Shown here: positions 59,984 to 64,000 of the stretch, piece after piece | Layout of the letters: every line of letters begins with the position of its first letter | Numbering within the stretch: position 1 is the stretch's first letter | NCBI GenBank assembly: GCA_032622095.1 | Contig: CP136061.1 | Span: 168,459,107-168,523,106 of the forward strand | DNA from: Siphonodentalium dalli | Lineage: Eukaryota > Mollusca > Scaphopoda > Gadilida > Siphonodentaliidae | Direction of reading: 5' to 3' | Length of the DNA: 64,000 bases | Notes under the pieces: model-generated | The model's input: only the letters and a program-made list of their open reading frames with translations | Database searches by the model: none | Told to the model about the DNA's origin: nothing | Position numbers and translations under genes: made by a program

Positions 59984-60223
59984 CTACTTCATAATATCGG
60001 ATGGTATGAGACCTTGTTTAATTAGCATATCTTTCGTGGCTACGGCGAGCATGACATCAACAACGACCATACCCATATCGTGGGGTGTGAAGTCCAGCTT
60101 AGGGGAAGGACCGCCACTAACCATTTTTCCCAGGTGGGAGTAGCTGATGGCAAGACCAGATACAACGGCGCCGTGGTATAGCGCGTTGACGAGCATTTTT
60201 CCGTCAGTAGTTGGGGAAGACAT
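59984..60223 (-). CDS. Virus-like element: small protein, 79 aa
   Basis: Intact frame from ATG (60223) to a stop at 59984. It starts MSSPTTDGKMLVNALYHGAV and has two moderately hydrophobic stretches (about residues 9-28 and 49-63). The end is lysine-containing (MLIKQGLIPSDIMK). I recall close relatives beside the other ORFs of this element in aquatic invertebrate genomes. Function unknown. It is the best-preserved ORF of the region, lying 19 nt from the next upstream frame's end and directly beside the poly-A-like tract where array 3 ends. Confidence 0.55.
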   Translation of the reverse strand: MSSPTTDGKMLVNALYHGAVVSGLAISYSHLGKMVSGGPSPKLDFTPHDMGMVVVDVMLAVATKDMLIKQGLIPSDIMK

Positions 60224-60237
60224 ATGTGTATATATAT

Positions 60238-60492
60238 CTATATTATTCCATACAGAATGGGTCTGTCTTTAATTGATGTTTTGCAAGCTCTGTTTTTTTT
60301 CAGTTTCTGTTGCTTGGTGCTCCTCGTCACAGGTGCAGCCAATGCTTGCGTGCGATGGGCTGCGTTCCGGCAGTTCATACGGAACAACACCGCACCGACC
60401 AACCCAAGGCCACCGACTACCCACACCACAGGTACAATGTAGGAAGCGGAGCTCGCAGAGCCACTGTTGTGACCAGCTGATTGTCGCTCCAT
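60238..60492 (-). CDS. Virus-like element: single-pass membrane protein, 84 aa
   Basis: From ATG (60492): a short polar Ser/Gly-rich lead (about 17 residues), one clear membrane segment (YIVPVVWVVGGLGLVGAVLF, residues about 18-37), then a basic tail with K-rich KLKKNRACK. The topology suits a small envelope or membrane-attached virion protein. The tail after about residue 60 may be read-through, because a frame change cannot be excluded. Confidence 0.45.
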   Translation of the reverse strand: MERQSAGHNSGSASSASYIVPVVWVVGGLGLVGAVLFRMNCRNAAHRTQALAAPVTRSTKQQKLKKNRACKTSIKDRPILYGII

Positions 60493-60634
60493 GATATTAT
60501 TAGTGGCTCCGCCACAGTCAGCGACTGGGGCAGATGGGTGTTGTTCTCGCTACTCCACAACAGCAGCAACTCCTGGGGCTGGTTCCATTGTCTGAATAGA
60601 GGCCTTGGCCTACCGGAGCTCCTGGATGAGCTTC

Positions 60635-60805
60635 TCATGTTTTGCCTGATGAGCTGCGGCCCCAGCTCGCCCCAGCTGCGACCTTCTTGGCATCTTTAGG
60701 GCGCTTTGGTTTTGTCGCTGCGGCCATAGGCGTGCCACTATTACTCCCTCTGTTGGGGGTACCCTCCTCCGGTATAATGGTCACCCTATTCATTGGCTCC
60801 TCCAT
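60635..60805 (-). CDS. Virus-like element: small basic ORF, 56 aa (tentative)
   Basis: From ATG (60805) to TGA (60635-60637). It begins MEEPMNRVTIIPEEGTPNRG and continues into a Lys/Pro/Ala-rich basic part (KPKRPKDAKK). It could be an independent small nucleic-acid-binding protein. It could equally be the displaced C-terminus of the preceding coiled gene, since a K/E-rich stretch (LDTKLKEI then a stop) lies just upstream in a nearby frame. Confidence 0.3.
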   Translation of the reverse strand: MEEPMNRVTIIPEEGTPNRGSNSGTPMAAATKPKRPKDAKKVAAGASWGRSSSGKT

Positions 60806-60843
60806 CAGTTTCAAAACTGTTGTCTTTTTCGTCTATATCTCTT

Positions 60844-61522
60844 TCAGCTTTGTGTCCAAGTTGGCAATGCTTTCGCTAAATACATTCCATATCGATGGTA
60901 CAGCCCACATGTAGCACTGCTTAGCGCATGCCTGACAAAGGGGTCGGCCTTGAGATCAGCGACCAGCTTCGGTTGGCTCTCGAGGGGAATCGGGAGGAGG
61001 ATGCCGGCGAACGCTGCATACAGCTGGAGCGCTGCCTGCCCCAGTGTCCTCGTCATTGCGGCACCCAGCCGAGCCTCATAACGGGCGTATAGTTTCTCCA
61101 CCTTCTCGTCGTCCATTGCGTCGACTTGGTCTGCCTTGACTGCTTTCCCAATATACTGTCTGGCCTGACCCCCCTGCAGCCAGTGCGGCGAGCCTTTCCC
61201 AGTGCCGATGCACAGCATCAACATTTCACAATGCAGCGTCATCCCCGGTTGAGCTAGTCGGTCTCCGTTCCGCAGCAGGTTCTGCTGCCACAGCCGCTGC
61301 ATCCTCCTCCTGATGTTCCAGCAGCTGGTTGATCAAGTCATCACAATTCATGGCTGTCTTTATCAAAGTTGTTACTTTGTTAATGATAGCCAGCTGCTGC
61401 GTAAGTCTAATATATATATCTAGATATATGTACACCCCCCACGCAAGGATGCCAAAAATTATGGCTTGCTGATTAACATCAGTGCTTGCCACATCATTGT
61501 AGTATACAGTATATGAATACAC
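60844..61522 (-). pseudogene. Virus-like element: membrane/helical protein split by a frameshift
   Basis: Two overlapping frames. The first (61522-61226) has a membrane-type stretch (IIFGILAWGVYIYLDIYIRL) followed by a helical lead with LINQLLEHQEED and an alanine-rich run. The second (61302-60844, 152 codons) carries GDRLAQPGMTLHCEMLMLCI, KVEKLYARYEARLG and a conserved-looking alanine/leucine-rich helix. The join around 61250-61300 suggests one original gene shifted by one base, but two overlapping genes are possible. I recognise the second part as a protein that accompanies the capsid-like gene in related elements; its role is unknown. Confidence 0.45.
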
Positions 61523-61534
61523 TTCTACAATACA

Positions 61535-62110
61535 TTAAGCGACCTTATAGGCAGTCGGCTGATCAGTCTTTAGCAGAAGCTTAGCATGCTTCGTCTCTGA
61601 GAGCAGCTGTCGAACCACGGCTCGCTCTTCTCGGGTAGGGATCACGTCATTTTCTTTCGCAGAGGCAGTCCTCGAACGAGTCCCGGTCTTTGCAATGGAA
61701 GAGCGCGACCCAACACGTCTGCTCGCGCAGTTGTACTTCTGAGTGAGGACCGATATGCTTTGCCCTGCGTGTCGGCCTGAGAAGGCCAGCTCAGAAAGCA
61801 TGTTCCTCTTTTTCGTCAGGGCCTTCGTGGCCGAGCAGTCTTCAACAATATTTTACAACGTGGGCTCGCCCTGAAGTTCTTGGTAGAAGGCCCATAGATA
61901 ATCATGCAGCCGCTCGCCCAGATCAACAACATAGATCTCGGGGTCAGCCCATATCCACGGCCGGCTCTTGTACACGTTGTGTGCCGCACAGTGGGGCACA
62001 GGATTACAATGTGTCGAAACCTGCCACTGTAAGAGCCCTCCAGCAGATTGAGGGTGAACACTGTTTTTGCTCAGCCAGTCTACCCACAGATGAGGACCGA
62101 GTGGGGATCT
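61535..62110 (-). pseudogene. Virus-like element: A32/FtsK-like packaging ATPase, broken
   Basis: A P-loop (Walker A) pattern ending in KT is visible at about 62062-62090 but carries two in-frame stops (TAG at 62080-62082, TGA at 62071-62073). It is followed by TLNLLEG (about 62040-62060). Frames then shift near 61980. A further stop lies in the Walker B-like segment near 61853. Downstream, LSELAFSGRHAGQS (about 61755-61800) and KHAKLLLKTDQPTAYKV (ending 61535) are in frame again after another shift near 61720. This order is that of a small viral genome-packaging ATPase. The start codon and upstream part are missing; a TAA stands a few codons before the P-loop. It is certainly non-functional. 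Confidence 0.6.
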
Positions 62111-62190
62111 TTTGGGTGCAGTTGTTATTCCAGAGCTAGTGTAAAACTAGTTGTTCCATAGGAACAATTGTTCCGTAGGAAATTTCGAAA

Positions 62191-63186
62191 CTAGTAAAGC
62201 GCTATGACAAACCGTCCATCTTATATGTTGAGTTGTGCGTCCATAATCACGTACAAGTTCAGTGAGCCTGCCACCTCTTTTTATTGTGTGATCTGAATTG
62301 TCATACCCTCTGATGCGTTCTCTATGCGACGCCCAGTTGCAGTTGGTCGTCATCAGTTGTCCTGAGGTCAAGCCACAGGGCATACTTGCTGGTCAGAAAC
62401 TCTCCCAGCGACACATCTGCCAGGCCCAGATCCTTTGCAACCATCGCCACTTCGGGCTGTTGCCTGCTGGCGGGTGATGATGCGAAGAACTTTTTTGCTG
62501 CGTCCCATTGCTGGTTTGGCTCGCCCTCAACAGTAATCTCAACCTTATTGATCTTTCGATTGTAGAAGTCTTCGGTTTTTCTGTCGAAAGAATCTCCGGC
62601 CTCTTCGAAGAGGAACAAGATACCTTTCATTCTCCTGACTCGGGGACGTTGAGGTTGATATTAATTAGTGTTTCTTTTTTGTTTGCAACTACCTTGCGGT
62701 GGCGGAGGATGCGGTCATAAAGTACTGCGACGTGGCCTGCATACTGGTTGCAGATCATACGTGCCAGCTCAGGCTGGGTAGCCTTGTCAAACTCCAGGCT
62801 GATGTTGGCGATGGTGTAAGAGGACTCAGTATCGCCTGTAGCCCTGATCATGCGGCTGTAGTCATTGAAAGTTAGCTCATACTCGAGTCGGTCCCCGAGT
62901 GCGATTTGGTAGAAGGGCATTTGACTCTCCAGAGTCAAGTCCAGCGGGATGTAATAGCGATTCCTGTAGGCTTTCGCGATAGCATTGTCTTTCTCTACGG
63001 TATTGTCTTTGTCTCCTGCCTTTATGCGTAGTTTTGTTGTATTTTGGTTGGCAGATTCATCAATTCCCTGATAGTGCGCATTTTTTCTCTCCTCGGTGGT
63101 CTTCCACATGTCTAGATAGCAGTAGAGAACATCAGAGTCATCGATCGAGTTGACCTCATTTCCGCTGATCTTGATTGTGGTCTTTT
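62191..63186 (-). pseudogene. Virus-like element: capsid-like protein, frameshifted and truncated
   Basis: Three pieces. Piece 1 is open from the insertion junction at about 63186 to 62627; it contains KISGN, YCYLDMWKTT, YYIPLDLTLESQMPFYQIAL and LARMICNQYAGHVAVLYDRI. Piece 2 (62630-62322, ATG overlapping the stop of piece 1) begins MKGILFLFEEAG and includes KINKVEITVEG and YALWLDLRTTDDDQL. Piece 3, in another frame with two TAA stops (62281-62283 and 62221-62223), ends at TAG 62191-62193. The pieces join at single-base shifts near 62635 and 62330. I take it as the major capsid-like gene of a Polinton/adintovirus-type element; this is from recalled family resemblance and is less certain than the ATPase. 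Its N-terminus is cut off by the repeat at 63183. Confidence 0.45.
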
Positions 63187-63556
63187 TAGCTCACCTGAGA
63201 CAAAGTCTCCGGTGGAGCTATAGTCATCACTCCTTGTCCATCGTCCGTCCGTCCATCCGTCGCACCGTCTGTCTGTCCGTCAAGAATCATCTTCTCCCGA
63301 ACCGTAAGACCAAATGGGTTCATATTTGGTGTGGATGTTCCCTAGGTGACTCGCTTTCAGATTTGTTCAAATGATGTCACCAGGTCCGTTAGTTGCGAAA
63401 CCAGGGCCATAACTCTATTCCTCCATAGTAATTCTTTGAACGACTTCTTGTCAAGAACCATTGGGCCGATTTAGCTAATATTTGGTATGGAGGGTCCTTG
63501 GGTGACTGGTGTTCAGATTTGTTCAAATGAGGTCACCTGGTCAATTAGTTATTTTA
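63183..63556 (+). repeat. Repeat family A, copy 4, inserted in the capsid-like gene
   Basis: Starts tttttagctcacctgagaca + aagtctccggtggagct, then ccgtccgtccatccgtcgca. Modules match 2053-2450 closely. The viral reading frame runs open right up to its first bases. Confidence 0.8.
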
Positions 63557-64000
63557 TTAGCTCAACTTGACAAAGTCACGTTGGATCTGTTGCCATGGGT
63601 TTTCATCTGTCGTCAGTCTGTGCATATGTGCTTTCTGTTAAAATTCTTGAAGCAGTTTTGAACTCAATTAAATTGCATTTGAGCCTTTTACTAGTTCAGA
63701 TCATGTACTTGTTATGGCAGTTATTCATTTCGACTCAATTTGTACAAAAAATTCCCTTCTAAAACTATTAGAGCTTGAGCTGCGTGTAGACCCCCCTCCC
63801 CCTATGCGGATTTTTGGTGGTTATGATATCTTTGTAGAACTATATCAGTCCTTCAATTTGCCGGTTGTTTGCCATCTGGCGATGGGGGCTTTATAGAGTT
63901 ATCGGCCGCCAACGTTGAATATCTAACCAGGTAAATTTCAATTCGCAATTAATCAGGAAGTTTATGAGGTATTACGTCGTGCGATATGCCATTCTATTGA
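63557..64000 (+). repeat. Family B start fragment, then unassigned sequence
   Basis: 'ttagctcaacttgacaaagt' + 'cacgttggatctgttgccat' + 'ctgtcgtcagtctgtgcata' is a B-type beginning. From about 63630 the sequence matches none of the families here. No gene is evident to the window end. Confidence 0.5.

Noticed and set aside
60224-60914. + strand frames opposite the viral ORFs
   Set aside because: They are reverse-strand shadows of the - strand ORFs, which alone have membrane segments and family resemblance.

Overview
This 64 kb window is AT-rich and gene-poor, and it is clearly from an animal nuclear genome. Coding sequence appears as short GT-AG exons. Most of the rest is nested mobile elements and tandem arrays. 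The repeat style (terminal hairpin, CCGT/TCTG tetranucleotide tract, then modules ending in a 'gagttatggccc'-type phrase) together with a CNK-family gene suggests a bilaterian invertebrate. A bivalve or related mollusc is my best guess, but this is inference and nothing here proves the species.

Two host-type genes are visible, both on the + strand. (1) At 8953-10558 lie the last two coding exons of a protein whose LGH...Y segment looks like the C-terminal end of a tyrosine-recombinase-like family. (2) At 30520 begins a connector enhancer of KSR (CNK/CNKSR) gene. Its SAM domain is split between an exon ending at 30592 and an exon at 52564-52727, with an intron of about 22 kb between them. The rest of the CNK gene must lie beyond the window. 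The 20 kb between the two genes is repeats plus unassigned sequence.

The CNK intron is a museum of nested insertions. It holds a foreign-looking SAM-free mixture of hairpin-tract repeats (30.8-39.4 kb) and arrays of a ~160 bp unit (34.4-37.7 kb). It also holds a 3950 bp PIF/Harbinger-like element with TTA target duplications (40127-44076). A 3077 bp hAT-like element with an 8 bp target duplication (45506-48582) carries a complete 1923 bp Tigger/pogo-like element inside it (45844-47766), and a second hAT-like element follows (48794-49968). Just upstream of CNK are a 116 bp perfect zero-spacer palindrome (28195-28310) and a foldback element whose arms are built from strictly 16-nt units of two alternating types (28532-29761).

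Downstream of CNK exon 2, on the - strand from about 63186 to 55785, is a decayed virus-like element. It has a capsid-like gene, an A32/FtsK-like packaging ATPase and several small membrane-type ORFs. It is broken by frameshifts and stop codons and interrupted by repeat insertions, including a 3 kb array of the ~160 bp unit. It resembles Polinton/adintovirus-type elements of aquatic invertebrates. This is the most interesting gene-bearing region.

The gene order on the - strand of the virus-like element (capsid-like, ATPase, membrane/coiled ORFs) suggests a single former transcription direction opposite to CNK. No rRNA, tRNA, CRISPR array or bacterial-type operon was found.
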